In this document: one piece after another, positions 1-7,464 of the stretch | How positions within the stretch are numbered: the first letter of the stretch is position 1 | Layout of the letters: the number at the start of each line of letters is the position of its first letter | Source: Modestobacter caceresii | GTDB lineage: Bacteria > Actinomycetota > Actinomycetes > Mycobacteriales > Geodermatophilaceae | Direction of reading: 5' to 3' | Length of the DNA: 40,622 bases | Assembly (NCBI RefSeq): GCF_000761485.1 | Contig: NZ_JPMX01000050.1 | Coordinates: forward strand, 1 to 40,622 | Notes under the pieces: generated by a model | What the model was told of the DNA's origin: nothing | The model's database searches: none | What the model saw: only the letters and a program-made list of their open reading frames with translations | Program-made: the position numbers and the translations under genes

Positions 1-98
1 CGACGACGCAGGCGCTGGGGCAGACCCGGCAGGCCGTCGACGAGCTGTCCCGGATGGCCAGCGACCTGCGGGGGAGTGTGGCCCGCTTCACCTATTGA
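1..98 (+). CDS. Methyl-accepting chemotaxis protein, C-terminal end (partial)
   Basis: Only the last 31 codons are inside the window; they end at a TGA at 96-98. The translated tail (TTQALGQTRQAVDELSRMAS..., ending VARFTY) is a polar heptad-like helix of the kind that closes the signalling domain of chemoreceptors. The gene lies upstream of a che operon on the same strand, which supports the call. The 5' part is outside the window, so the sensor domain and membrane segments cannot be judged. It is followed by a very strong hairpin at 151-194. Confidence 0.6.
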   Translation, partial: TTQALGQTRQAVDELSRMASDLRGSVARFTY

Positions 99-150
99 GC
101 GAGCAGTTTGAACAATCCGTGACGGGGCACTGACCGTCCGGCTGCAACGC

Positions 151-194
151 GCGGAGGTCACCCGCTCGCCGTCCCGCGAGCGGGTGACCTCCGC
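151..194 (+). terminator. Perfect 18-bp hairpin after the chemoreceptor gene
   Basis: The arms 151-168 and 177-194 are exact reverse complements (18 bp) around an 8-nt loop. There is no T-run after it, as is usual for actinobacterial terminators. It separates the chemoreceptor gene from the next gene. The ATG at 195 directly abuts the stem, so it is an unlikely start. Confidence 0.75.
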
Positions 195-251
195 ATGGCG
201 TTGCCGCCCGGGCCCCCAGCACGATGGCCTGACCACTTCCTTGGAGGCGAC

Positions 252-1163
252 GTGCCCTACTCCCTGGTCAGCGCTGCGACGCTCGGCTTCGACCTCGTCC
301 GACTGCCCGCCGGTGGCCAGGTCGCCGACGTCCTGGTGACCGGCATCGGTGCCGACGCCGCCACCCTGCACCGGATCGCTGCCGCGCACCCCGCCGCCGG
401 CCGCCCCGACGACGAGCGCGCGGCCCTCGCCGTCCGCGCCCGCCGGGCCCACGAGCTCGCCGCCGGTGGCGTCCCCCAGCTGCGCGACCTGACCGACCCG
501 GGTGGTGGCGGGGACCGGTCCGCCCGCCTCGTCGCCCTGCTCGAGCGGGGCACGATCGGCAACACCCCGGCCCTGGAGCGGCTGGTGCGCGACGACGTCC
601 TCGGCCCGGAGCACCCCGTCGTGGCCGACCTCGACCCGGCCGTGGCCGCCCAGGCCGCCGACGTGCTGGCCGACGCCGCCACCGGCTGGTGGGCCTCGGA
701 CGCACTCGACGCCCCCACGCGGCAGGAGCTGACCGGCCCGTTCGCCACCGCGACCGCCTGGGAGCCCGGCCCGCGGCCCGACCTGGGCCCGGCTGCCCCC
801 GGTGTCACTGCGTTCTTCGCGGAGCTGCGCGACCTGGACGAGGCCGGCCGCCGGCGGTGGCGGCTGGCCGTCGACGCCGGGCGCGCGCAGCGCCGTCCCT
901 GGGCCGCGGCGATGCACGGCGCCGCGTGGGCCGCGCACGTCTCCGGGCGCACCCGCACCCTCGCCGCTGTCCAGCTGATGACCGTCGGGGTCTTCGCCGA
1001 GGCCGGCTTCTCCCCGCGGGACGGCGCCGAGGGCGTCTGGAACGCGCTGGCCGGCTGCGTGCAGGGGCTGGCCATGGCCGACCTGCTCGACGAGGAGTCC
1101 CTCGCCGTGCTGGGTGGCCCGTGGACCACGGTGACCGGGCGATCCCTCCCCCTCGCGGGGTGA
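252..1163 (+). CDS. Hypothetical protein, about 303 aa, function unknown
   Basis: I do not recognise the family. The frame is open from 195, but the ATG there abuts a terminator hairpin. A GTG at 252 preceded by GGAGG at 243-247 is the better start and gives 303 residues beginning MPYSLVSAATLGFDLVR. No signal peptide or membrane segment is evident. The middle is rich in Asp, Ala and Pro (for example HPVVADLDPAVAAQAADV). The last third has a small-residue helical stretch, with RPWAAAMHGAAWAAHVSG and ALAGCVQGLAMADLLDEE. It lies between a chemoreceptor gene and a che operon, but is separated by a terminator on the left and a promoter-like sequence on the right. A link with motility is only positional. 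Confidence 0.7.
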   Translation: MPYSLVSAATLGFDLVRLPAGGQVADVLVTGIGADAATLHRIAAAHPAAGRPDDERAALAVRARRAHELAAGGVPQLRDLTDPGGGGDRSARLVALLERGTIGNTPALERLVRDDVLGPEHPVVADLDPAVAAQAADVLADAATGWWASDALDAPTRQELTGPFATATAWEPGPRPDLGPAAPGVTAFFAELRDLDEAGRRRWRLAVDAGRAQRRPWAAAMHGAAWAAHVSGRTRTLAAVQLMTVGVFAEAGFSPRDGAEGVWNALAGCVQGLAMADLLDEESLAVLGGPWTTVTGRSLPLAG

Positions 1164-1198
1164 ATCCCGATCGATCCGTAGTACACGCCTGAATCCGC

Positions 1199-1225
1199 TC
1201 AAGGCCCGGCCCCCGATGCCGATAC
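1199..1225 (+). promoter_or_regulatory. Candidate motility-sigma (FliA/WhiG-type) promoter for the che operon
   Basis: TCAA at 1199-1202, exactly 15 nt, then GCCGATAC at 1218-1225. The known consensus for sigma-28/FliA and Streptomyces WhiG is TAAA-N15-GCCGATAA. This copy differs at one base in each box and keeps the spacing. The predicted transcript would begin about 40 nt before the cheB GTG at 1273. Confidence 0.6.
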
Positions 1226-1272
1226 AGCTCTAGAGCGGCCCACCGGCCGGCACATCGGCTGCGGGGGAACGC

Positions 1273-2412
1273 GTGGAACAGATCAGGGTGATGGTCGTCG
1301 ACGACTCCGTCGTCGTCCGCAAGATCGTGACGGACGTGCTGTCCGAGGACCCGATGATCACCGTCGTCGGCACAGCGCCGAACGGTCGGCTGGCCGTGGC
1401 CAAGCTCGAGCAGCTCAAGCCCGACCTGGTCACGATGGACATCGAGATGCCGGAGATGAACGGCATCGAGGCGGTGCGCGCCATCCGCAGTCGTGCGGGC
1501 GGCCAGACGTACAGCCGGGTGCCGATCATCATGTTCAGCACGCTGACCGAGCGCGGGGCCTCCGCGACCCTGGACGCGCTGTCCGCCGGCGCCAACGAGT
1601 ACGTGACCAAGCCGGCCAACGTCGGCAGCGTCGCGCAGTCGATGGAGAGCGTGCGTCAGCAGCTCATCCCGAAGATCAAGGCCCTCACCGGCCGCCCGCA
1701 GACCAGTGGCCCCGCGGCCGCCGCGGTCGCGGCGCCGGTCGCCGTCCGCCCCCCGGTGGCGCGCACCCGCGCCCCCAAGGAGCCGGCAGTACTGGTGATC
1801 GGCTCCTCCACCGGTGGCCCCGAGGCGCTGACCAAGGTGCTGCCGCTGCTGCCGGCCTCGCTGCCGGTGCCGGTGTTGCTGGTGCAGCACATGCCCCCCG
1901 TCTTCACCCGCCAGTTCGCCCAGCGGCTCGACCGGCTCTGCCCGCTCACCGTGGTCGAGGCCGGCGACGGCACCCCGCTGGCGCCCGGCACCGTGCACAT
2001 CGCCCCCGGCGACTTCCACCTGACCGTGGGCACGAGCGGGGCCAGCAAGCGCACCGCGCTGAACCAGGCGCCGCCGGAGAACTTCTGCCGTCCGGCCGTC
2101 GACGTCCTCTTCCGGTCGGTCGTGGCCGCCTACGACGGCGCCGTGCTCGGCGTCGTGCTGACCGGCATGGGCTCCGACGGGCGCGTCGGCGCCGGCCAGA
2201 TCCGGGACGCCGGCGGCACCGTCGTCGCCCAGGACCAGGCCACCTCCGTGGTCTGGGGCATGCCCGGTGCGGTCACCCAGGCCGGCTTCGCCGACGAGGT
2301 GCTGCCGCTGGGCCGGATCGCCGAGGCGATCGTCCGACTGCTCCCGACCCCCCGCCCGGCCGCCAGCTTCGCCGCTGCCCGGGCCGCTGCCCCGATGGGA
2401 GGCCGGCGATGA
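1273..2412 (+). CDS. cheB: Chemotaxis protein-glutamate methylesterase CheB
   Basis: CheB removes methyl groups from (and deamidates) chemoreceptor glutamates during adaptation and is activated by CheA phosphorylation. The protein has 379 residues. Residues 1-125 are a receiver domain with acidic pair D10/D11, phospho-acceptor D56 in MDIEMPEMNG and the KP motif near residue 117. A Pro/Ala-rich linker follows. The esterase domain starts near residue 170 with IGSSTGG (nucleophile S179), VQHMP (H206) and MGSDG (D302), the full catalytic triad. The GTG start at 1273 has a G-rich ribosome site at 1263-1267. Its stop overlaps the cheR start as ATGA, so the two are translationally coupled. It is first in a six-gene operon, behind the candidate sigma-28 promoter. 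Confidence 0.95.
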   Translation: MEQIRVMVVDDSVVVRKIVTDVLSEDPMITVVGTAPNGRLAVAKLEQLKPDLVTMDIEMPEMNGIEAVRAIRSRAGGQTYSRVPIIMFSTLTERGASATLDALSAGANEYVTKPANVGSVAQSMESVRQQLIPKIKALTGRPQTSGPAAAAVAAPVAVRPPVARTRAPKEPAVLVIGSSTGGPEALTKVLPLLPASLPVPVLLVQHMPPVFTRQFAQRLDRLCPLTVVEAGDGTPLAPGTVHIAPGDFHLTVGTSGASKRTALNQAPPENFCRPAVDVLFRSVVAAYDGAVLGVVLTGMGSDGRVGAGQIRDAGGTVVAQDQATSVVWGMPGAVTQAGFADEVLPLGRIAEAIVRLLPTPRPAASFAAARAAAPMGGRR

Positions 2413-3233
2413 CCCTCACCGCCACGAGCTTCGACTGGGTGCGCCAGCTGGTGCACCGCGAGAGCGCGATCGTCCTGCAGCCCGGCAAGGAGTACCTGGT
2501 CGAGGCCCGGCTGCTGCCGATGGCCCAGCAGCGCGGCCTGTCCGGGGTCAGCGAGCTCGTCGAGTCCGTCCGCAACCGGCCGGACCCGGCGACCACCCGG
2601 CGGATCGTCGAGGCGCTCACCACGAACGAGACGTCCTGGTTCCGCGACGGCGACCCGTTCACCTCGCTGACCAGCACGGTGCTGCCGCAGCTGCTGGCCG
2701 CGCGCCGGCCCGACGAGCGGCTGCAGATCTGGTCGGCGGCCTGCTCCAGCGGGCAGGAGGCGTACACGATCGCCATGCTGCTGGCCGACGCGATGCCCAA
2801 CGCCGCCACCCGGGTGTCGATCACCGCGACCGACCTGTCCCAGAAGATGGTGGAGCGCACCCGCGCCGGCCGGTTCAGCCAGCTGGAGGTCAACCGGGGG
2901 CTGCCCGCCACCATGCTGGTGCGGCACTTCACCCGCAGCGGGAACGAGTGGGAGATCGCCCCGGCGCTGCGCCGGATGATCACCGCGACCGAGTGCAACC
3001 TGGCCGCCCCGCTGCCCCGGATGGGCCCCTTCGACGTGGTCTACCTGCGCAACGTCCTCATCTACTTCGACCTGCCCACCAAGCAGGCGATCCTCACCCG
3101 AGTCCGCCAGCTCATGCGCCCTGACGGGTGGCTGTTCCTCGGAGCTGCGGAGACCACGCTCGGGGTCGACGAGAACTGGGAGCGGGTCGTCCTCGGCCGC
3201 GGCTCCGCCTACCGCCCGCGAAAGGGAGCCTGA
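2409..3233 (+). CDS. cheR: Chemotaxis protein methyltransferase CheR
   Basis: CheR methylates chemoreceptor glutamates using S-adenosylmethionine and opposes CheB. The 274-residue length is typical. The N-terminal helical CheR_N part (about 1-75) is followed by the substrate-binding stretch TTNETSWFRDGDPF. The SAM site is SAACSSGQEAYTIAML near residue 112. FDVVYLRNVLIYFD near 210 and GWLFLGAAETT near 245 are also conserved CheR blocks. ATG at 2409 overlaps the cheB stop by 4 nt. The next gene starts 2 nt after its stop. Confidence 0.95.
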   Translation: MTLTATSFDWVRQLVHRESAIVLQPGKEYLVEARLLPMAQQRGLSGVSELVESVRNRPDPATTRRIVEALTTNETSWFRDGDPFTSLTSTVLPQLLAARRPDERLQIWSAACSSGQEAYTIAMLLADAMPNAATRVSITATDLSQKMVERTRAGRFSQLEVNRGLPATMLVRHFTRSGNEWEIAPALRRMITATECNLAAPLPRMGPFDVVYLRNVLIYFDLPTKQAILTRVRQLMRPDGWLFLGAAETTLGVDENWERVVLGRGSAYRPRKGA

Positions 3234-3235
3234 CC

Positions 3236-3631
3236 GTGCGAGCTCTGGTGATCGACGATTCCCGCGCCATGCGGCGCATCGTCGGCAACATCCTCAAGGA
3301 CTTCGGATACGAGGTGCGTGAGGCCGGAGACGGCCAGCAGGCCCTCGACGCGCTGCGGGAGGGAAAGGCCGAGGGCTGGGTCCCCGACCTGTGCTGCATC
3401 GACTGGAACATGCCGGTGATGGACGGGCTGCAGTTCGTCATGGCCGTCCGCGCCAACCCCCACTTCCGCCAGGTGACGCTGATGATGGTCACCACGGAGA
3501 GCGAGACCGGCCAGATCGTCAAGGCGCTGGCCGCCGGTGCCCACGAGTACCTGATCAAGCCGTTCACCGCCGACGCGCTCCGCGACAAGCTGGCGCTGCT
3601 CGGCCTGCTCCCCGAGGAGGTGTCCGCGTGA
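3236..3631 (+). CDS. cheY: CheY-type single-domain response regulator
   Basis: A receiver domain alone (131 aa), as expected for CheY, which carries the phosphoryl signal from CheA to the flagellar motor. Key residues are visible: acidic pair D7/D8, phospho-acceptor D56 in CIDWNMP, the Thr in VTTESE, and the Lys in LIKPF. The reading frame is open further upstream, but that part overlaps cheR. GTG at 3236, with AAAGGGAG just before, gives a protein starting at the first beta strand. The stop overlaps the start of the next gene (GTGA). A second CheY lies two genes downstream. Confidence 0.9.
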   Translation: MRALVIDDSRAMRRIVGNILKDFGYEVREAGDGQQALDALREGKAEGWVPDLCCIDWNMPVMDGLQFVMAVRANPHFRQVTLMMVTTESETGQIVKALAAGAHEYLIKPFTADALRDKLALLGLLPEEVSA

Positions 3632-4128
3632 CCCTGCAGGAAGCCCAGTCGATCACCGCGCTGCTGGACCAGGAGACGGTGCAGAGCATCGCCGACGAGA
3701 TCTGGCCGGCGCTGGTCGGTGACGGCGAGGCGTTCGTGCCCGTCCCGGTCGCACCGCCGGCCGAGGTCGTCAGCGCGTGGGTGACGATCAGCGGCCCGTG
3801 GGACGGCGCCGTCGTCCTCACCTGTGCGCCGGCCACCGCCGAGGCGCTCGCCGAGAGCGTCCTGATGACCCGGCCGCCCACGGTCGTGGACGACGAGGAC
3901 GTCGCCGACGCGCTCGGCGAACTCGCCAACGTGCTCGGCGGCAACATCAAGTCCGTCCTGCCGGGGCCCTCGAGCCTCGGCCTCCCCCAGATCGGTTCCG
4001 CGCCCACCACCGGGCGGCTGGACGACGTCTGCCGCGTCAACGGTCAGTGGCGCGGACAGAGCCTGACCATCACCGTGCAGGGCGCCACCCCGGCGCTGCA
4101 CCCGAGCGGAACTGAGGTGCCGCAGTGA
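3628..4128 (+). CDS. cheX: CheX-family CheY-P phosphatase
   Basis: A 166-residue protein of the CheC/CheX phosphatase fold. The diagnostic active-site pattern [DS]-x3-E-x2-N is present in DALGELANVLGGNIKS near residues 97-112. E and N of this motif act in CheX to hydrolyse the aspartyl phosphate of CheY. A beta-rich N-terminal half (AWVTISGPWDGAVVLTCAP) and C-terminal half (WRGQSLTITVQGA) fit the fold. One phosphatase motif is visible, as in CheX, not two as in CheC. GTG at 3628 overlaps the cheY stop, and its own stop overlaps the next cheY. Signal termination is therefore encoded next to its substrate. Confidence 0.8.
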   Translation: MTLQEAQSITALLDQETVQSIADEIWPALVGDGEAFVPVPVAPPAEVVSAWVTISGPWDGAVVLTCAPATAEALAESVLMTRPPTVVDDEDVADALGELANVLGGNIKSVLPGPSSLGLPQIGSAPTTGRLDDVCRVNGQWRGQSLTITVQGATPALHPSGTEVPQ

Positions 4129-4487
4129 AGATCCTGGTGACCGACGACAGCCGTGTCATGCGGCAGATCGTGATCCGCACCCTCCGACAGGCGGGCTACG
4201 ACGACCACGACATCGTCGAGGCCGTCGACGGACGCGACGCGTTCGACAAGGTCGGTACGGAGAAGCCCGACCTGGTCCTCTCGGACTGGAACATGCCCGA
4301 GATGACCGGCATCGAGTGCCTGGAGGCGCTGCGCGCCTCCGGCTCGCAGGTGCCCTTCGGCTTCGTGACGTCGGAGGGCTCGCCGGAGATGCGCGAGAAG
4401 GCGGCCAACGCCGGCGCCCTCTTCCTCATCGCCAAGCCGTTCAACGAGGACACGTTCAAGGACGCACTGGACGGGGTGATCGCATGA
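4125..4487 (+). CDS. cheY: CheY-type response regulator (second copy)
   Basis: A stand-alone receiver domain of 120 aa with D7/D8, phospho-acceptor D54 in SDWNMPEMTG, the Thr in FVTSEGS and the Lys in AKPF. It begins with GTG overlapping the previous stop and ends overlapping the next ATG (ATGA). It differs clearly from the CheY at 3236, so this is not a recent duplication. Which of the two binds the motor and which acts as phosphate sink cannot be told from sequence. Confidence 0.9.
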   Translation: MKILVTDDSRVMRQIVIRTLRQAGYDDHDIVEAVDGRDAFDKVGTEKPDLVLSDWNMPEMTGIECLEALRASGSQVPFGFVTSEGSPEMREKAANAGALFLIAKPFNEDTFKDALDGVIA

Positions 4488-4969
4488 CCGCGCCCGCACC
4501 GGCGCTCCTGCCCAACCCCAAGCACGTCCGCGACCTGCTCGAGGGGCTGTTCGGCAAGGACGTCACCGTCGCCCCGGGCGACCCGGTGTCGCTCAACGAC
4601 AAGCCGGCCGTCGCCGTCTACGTCGACCCGACGATGGCCACCACGGCCCTCTGCCTGGTCGACATCCGCCTCGCCGCCTGGCTGGCCGGGGCGCTGGCCC
4701 TGCTGCCCAAGGGCGGGCTCGAGGACGCCATCGACGAGGGCGAGCTCTCGGAGATGCACCTGGAGGTCGTCTACGAGGTGGTGAACGTGGCCGCCGCGCT
4801 CTTCAACGGCGGGGGCGTCAACCACTCGAAGCTGTACAAGCTGCACGCACCGGGGGAGTCGATCCCGGGGGACATCGCCGGCCTGGCTGCGGCGTTCAAC
4901 CGGCTCGACCTCAAGGTCGACGTGGCCGGCTACGGCTCGGGCAACATGTCCATCGTGATGGCGCACTGA
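4484..4969 (+). CDS. CheX/CheC-like protein, divergent (161 aa)
   Basis: Last gene of the che operon; ATG at 4484 overlaps the cheY stop. I suggest a divergent CheC/CheX-fold protein: LEVVYEVVNVAAALFNGGG near residues 84-103 keeps E-x2-N, with Glu instead of Asp/Ser at the first position of the motif, and a Pro 22 residues after the Asn. The flanking strands (AVAVYVDPTMATTALCLVD and LDLKVDVAGYGSGNMSIVM) fit the beta sheet of that fold. The operon order cheY-cheX-cheY-this gene supports a second phosphatase or a CheY-binding scaffold. Moderate confidence in the fold, low in the activity. Confidence 0.55.
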   Translation: MTAPAPALLPNPKHVRDLLEGLFGKDVTVAPGDPVSLNDKPAVAVYVDPTMATTALCLVDIRLAAWLAGALALLPKGGLEDAIDEGELSEMHLEVVYEVVNVAAALFNGGGVNHSKLYKLHAPGESIPGDIAGLAAAFNRLDLKVDVAGYGSGNMSIVMAH

Positions 4970-4996
4970 GCTCCACGTCCCACGAGCAGGACCCGA

Positions 4997-5050
4997 ACGA
5001 CCAGGGGAGCGGGACCGGTGCGCGAGCACCGGACCCGCTCCCCTGGTCGT
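4997..5050. terminator. Bidirectional terminator between convergent genes
   Basis: A 25-bp stem (4997-5021 with 5026-5050) contains one A-A mismatch and is closed by a GCGA tetraloop of the stable GNRA type. It sits between the end of the che operon and the end of the leftward hydrolase gene, so it can serve both. Confidence 0.8.
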
Positions 5051-5060
5051 CCGTCCGTGG

Positions 5061-5996
5061 TCAGCGACCGCGGGCGGCCGCCTCGCGCACCGCGTCGGTG
5101 ATCGCCCGGATGCCCTCCGTCGTCCAGAGCAGGGAGTCGTGGTCGGTGCCGGGGACCTCGCGGGCGGTCACGTGGGTCTCGCCGAGCTGCATCGGCTCCA
5201 GCCGCACCTCGTCGTAGAGGCCGGGCACCTCGCCCTGCATGCCGCGGGTGGCCCAGAGCAGGGTCGCCGGCACCGGGAGGTCGGTGGTGGCCTCTAGCAC
5301 CGCCTGGTTGCGGAGCATGTCCGCGCCGTCGACCCGGACCGCCTCGTGCACCACCGCGCTGCGCAGCTCCGGGGGCGTGCCGGTGAGGTCGCGGACGAAG
5401 AACGCGGACACCGGCGGGTCGTCGACCCAGCGGCCCACCGTCGGGTGCCCGGACCAGAAGTCCCGGACGGCGGGGAGGTCGGGGAACGTGCGGTCCAGCC
5501 GGTCCAGGGTCGGCCCGAGGAAGGCGCCCAGCATCGCGTCGGTGTCCGCGGCCGGCGGGACGGCGAAGGGGAGGCCGCCGTCGACCAGCACCAGCCCGTG
5601 CACCATGTCCCGGGCCACCCCGGCGGTGGCCAGCGCGGCGACGAACCCGCCCATCGAGTGGCCGACGAGCACGGTCGCGTCCGCCCCGGCCTGGGCGTCG
5701 GCGCCGAACCGGTCGAGCAGCGCGGCGAGGTCCGCGGCGTGCACGGACAGGCCGTAGGGGCCGGGGAGCCCGGCGCTGCCGGCCCGTCCCCGCAGGTCGG
5801 GGGCGACCACCTCGCACTCACCGGCCAGGGCCGCCGCGACCGGGCCCCAGACCGCGGCGTTCCCGGTGATGCCGTGCACCAGCACCACCAGCGGGGCTCC
5901 CGGGGCGTCGGCCGCCCAGTACAGGGCGGCGAGGTCACCGCCCTCGACCGGGACGGTGATCTCCTCGGGGGAGCGGACGTCGGGAGGGGTGCTCAC
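5061..5996 (-). CDS. Alpha/beta hydrolase
   Basis: A 311-residue alpha/beta-hydrolase-fold enzyme; substrate unknown. The oxyanion motif VLVHGITGN is at 38-46, the nucleophile elbow GHSMGG at 112-117 (Ser114), and the probable catalytic His in PGTDHDSLLW near the C-terminus. No signal peptide, so likely cytoplasmic. The frame is open to a GTG at 6044; I prefer the GTG at 5996 because it gives a conventional N-terminus just before the first strand, but neither start has a strong ribosome site. It follows the AAA ATPase gene in the same direction and may be cotranscribed. Confidence 0.8.
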   Translation of the reverse strand: MSTPPDVRSPEEITVPVEGGDLAALYWAADAPGAPLVVLVHGITGNAAVWGPVAAALAGECEVVAPDLRGRAGSAGLPGPYGLSVHAADLAALLDRFGADAQAGADATVLVGHSMGGFVAALATAGVARDMVHGLVLVDGGLPFAVPPAADTDAMLGAFLGPTLDRLDRTFPDLPAVRDFWSGHPTVGRWVDDPPVSAFFVRDLTGTPPELRSAVVHEAVRVDGADMLRNQAVLEATTDLPVPATLLWATRGMQGEVPGLYDEVRLEPMQLGETHVTAREVPGTDHDSLLWTTEGIRAITDAVREAAARGR

Positions 5997-6069
5997 CCGA
6001 GCCACCCTGCCGTCCCGGCCCCGAGGTCGCACGTGGAACACCACCGGACCCCGACGACGGGGCGCCCGG

Positions 6070-7260
6070 CTACTCGGGGGCGTGCCGGAGCAGGTAGCGG
6101 CCGAAGTGCGGGACGGTGAAGGCGATCTGGCCGCGCTCGGCGGAGTAGACCAGGCCCTTCTTGATCAGTGAGTCGCGGGCGGGGGAGAGGGAGGCGGGCT
6201 TGCGACCGAGGGTGACCGCGACGTCGGAGGTGCCCACCGCGGCGCCGGTCGGCCCGCCGAGCTCGGCCATCGCGTGCATGTACTCCCGCTCGGCCGGGGT
6301 GGCCCGGTCGTAGCGGGAGCCGAAGAAGCCCACCGCGAGCTCGGCCTCGGCGGCCGGTGCGGCCATCGACACGTCGTCGGCGGTGATCGGCGAGGCCGCG
6401 GCGACGTCCCAGGTGACCTTGCCGTAGGCCTGCACGAAGTAGGGGTAGCCGTCGGCGGCGGCGTAGAGGGCGTCCAGCGCGGCGGTGTCGAACTCGACGT
6501 CCTCCCGCTCGGCCGGCGCCAGCAGCGCCCGGTCGGCGGCGGACCGGTCCAGCCGGTCGATCCGCAGGTAGCGGAAGAGCCGTTCGGAGTAGCTCTTCGA
6601 GGCGCTCAGGACGGCGGGCAGGTGGGGGAGCCCGGCGCCGACGACGATCAGCGGCGAGCCCTGCTGGGAGAGCTCGTGGCAGGCGGCGCAGATTGCCGAG
6701 ACGTCGTCGGTCTGCACGTCCTGCATCTCGTCGATGAACAGCGCGACGCCCTTGCCCACGTCGGCGGCGAGGCCGGCCACGTCGCTGAGCAGCTCGACCA
6801 GGTCGATCTCCATGTCGCCGGAGTCGGCACGGCCGGTGGTGGCCGGCACGTCGATGCCGGGCTGCCAGCGGTCGCGCACCTTCGCATCAGCAGGTGCCTG
6901 ACGCTGAGCGAAGGCCTTGAGCGTGCCCAGGACGGCGTCGGTGGACTCCTGGTCGGGGTGGCGCAGCTCGCGCAGCGCCATGTGCAGCGCGGCCGACAGC
7001 GGCCGGCGCAGCGACTGGTCCGGGCGGGCCTCGATCTTCCCGGTGCCCCAGCCGCGGGTGATCGCCGCGGAGCGCAGCTGGTTGAGCAGCACGGTCTTGC
7101 CGACACCGCGCAGCCCGGTGAGCACCAGTGAGCGCTCCGGCCGTCCGCGTGCGATCCGTTCCAGGACGACGTCGAAGGCCGACAGCTCGGTGTCCCGGCC
7201 GGCCAGCTCGGGCGGGCGCTGGCCGGCGCCGGGGGCGTACGGGTTCCGGACGGGGTCCAT
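6070..7260 (-). CDS. AAA-family ATP-binding protein with C-terminal winged-helix-like region
   Basis: A 396-residue P-loop ATPase resembling the AAA_16/ORC1-Cdc6-like group. Walker A is TGLRGVGKTVLLNQL near residues 48-62 and Walker B is VALFIDEMQDV near 180-190. The last ~80 residues, ending KKGLVYSAERGQIAFTVPHFGRYLL, look like a winged helix that could bind DNA. ATG at 7260 has AGGG upstream and is preferred to GTG at 7269. The 5' leader has several palindromes, and a consensus LexA box lies at 7434-7449. Family members act in replication, repair or defence; the role here is unknown, but damage-inducible expression is a reasonable hypothesis. Confidence 0.8.
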   Translation of the reverse strand: MDPVRNPYAPGAGQRPPELAGRDTELSAFDVVLERIARGRPERSLVLTGLRGVGKTVLLNQLRSAAITRGWGTGKIEARPDQSLRRPLSAALHMALRELRHPDQESTDAVLGTLKAFAQRQAPADAKVRDRWQPGIDVPATTGRADSGDMEIDLVELLSDVAGLAADVGKGVALFIDEMQDVQTDDVSAICAACHELSQQGSPLIVVGAGLPHLPAVLSASKSYSERLFRYLRIDRLDRSAADRALLAPAEREDVEFDTAALDALYAAADGYPYFVQAYGKVTWDVAAASPITADDVSMAAPAAEAELAVGFFGSRYDRATPAEREYMHAMAELGGPTGAAVGTSDVAVTLGRKPASLSPARDSLIKKGLVYSAERGQIAFTVPHFGRYLLRHAPE

Positions 7261-7350
7261 GTCGAGCACCCTATGCCGGTGTCTTGCTGTCGGGGTAGAG
7301 ACCGTTAGACGACGGCATCGACCGCCGTCTCGACCACCGTCTGACCGTCT

Positions 7351-7396
7351 CTAGCGACGGCGCTAGACAGGCCGATACGGCGTCAGAGGGCCCTCT
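7351..7396. repeat. Short perfect palindromes in the leader of the AAA ATPase gene
   Basis: CTAGCG/CGCTAG (7351-7356 and 7361-7366, 4-nt loop) and AGAGGGCCCTCT (7385-7396) are exact inverted repeats in the 200-bp gap between the ATPase start and the end of the membrane protein gene. They could terminate the upstream transcript, fold the leader, or be operators. Confidence 0.5.
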
Positions 7397-7433
7397 AAGG
7401 GTCGCGGCGACGGCGATGACGCTACCACGGTGT

Positions 7434-7449
7434 TCGAACAAGCGTTCGA
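7434..7449. promoter_or_regulatory. Consensus LexA (SOS) box
   Basis: TCGAAC-AAGC-GTTCGA matches the mycobacterial SOS box TCGAAC-N4-GTTCGA at every fixed base and also the Bacillus form CGAAC-RNRY-GTTCG. It lies about 175 nt upstream of the leftward AAA ATPase gene and just after the stop of the TVP38-type gene. A TANNNT -10 hexamer for the minus strand is at 7419-7424, so the box would overlap the -35/spacer region. It is embedded in two overlapping palindromes (7431-7440 and 7443-7452). Confidence 0.7.
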
Positions 7450-7464
7450 ACGAGCATCTCCTCG

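Noticed and set aside
195-251. ATG at 195 as start of the hypothetical protein
   Set aside because: It abuts an 18-bp terminator stem and has no ribosome site. The GTG at 252 has GGAGG in front.
7352-7378. A second GCCGATAC with TAGC 15 nt upstream
   Set aside because: Only two of four -35 bases match, and no plus-strand gene follows. Probably chance.
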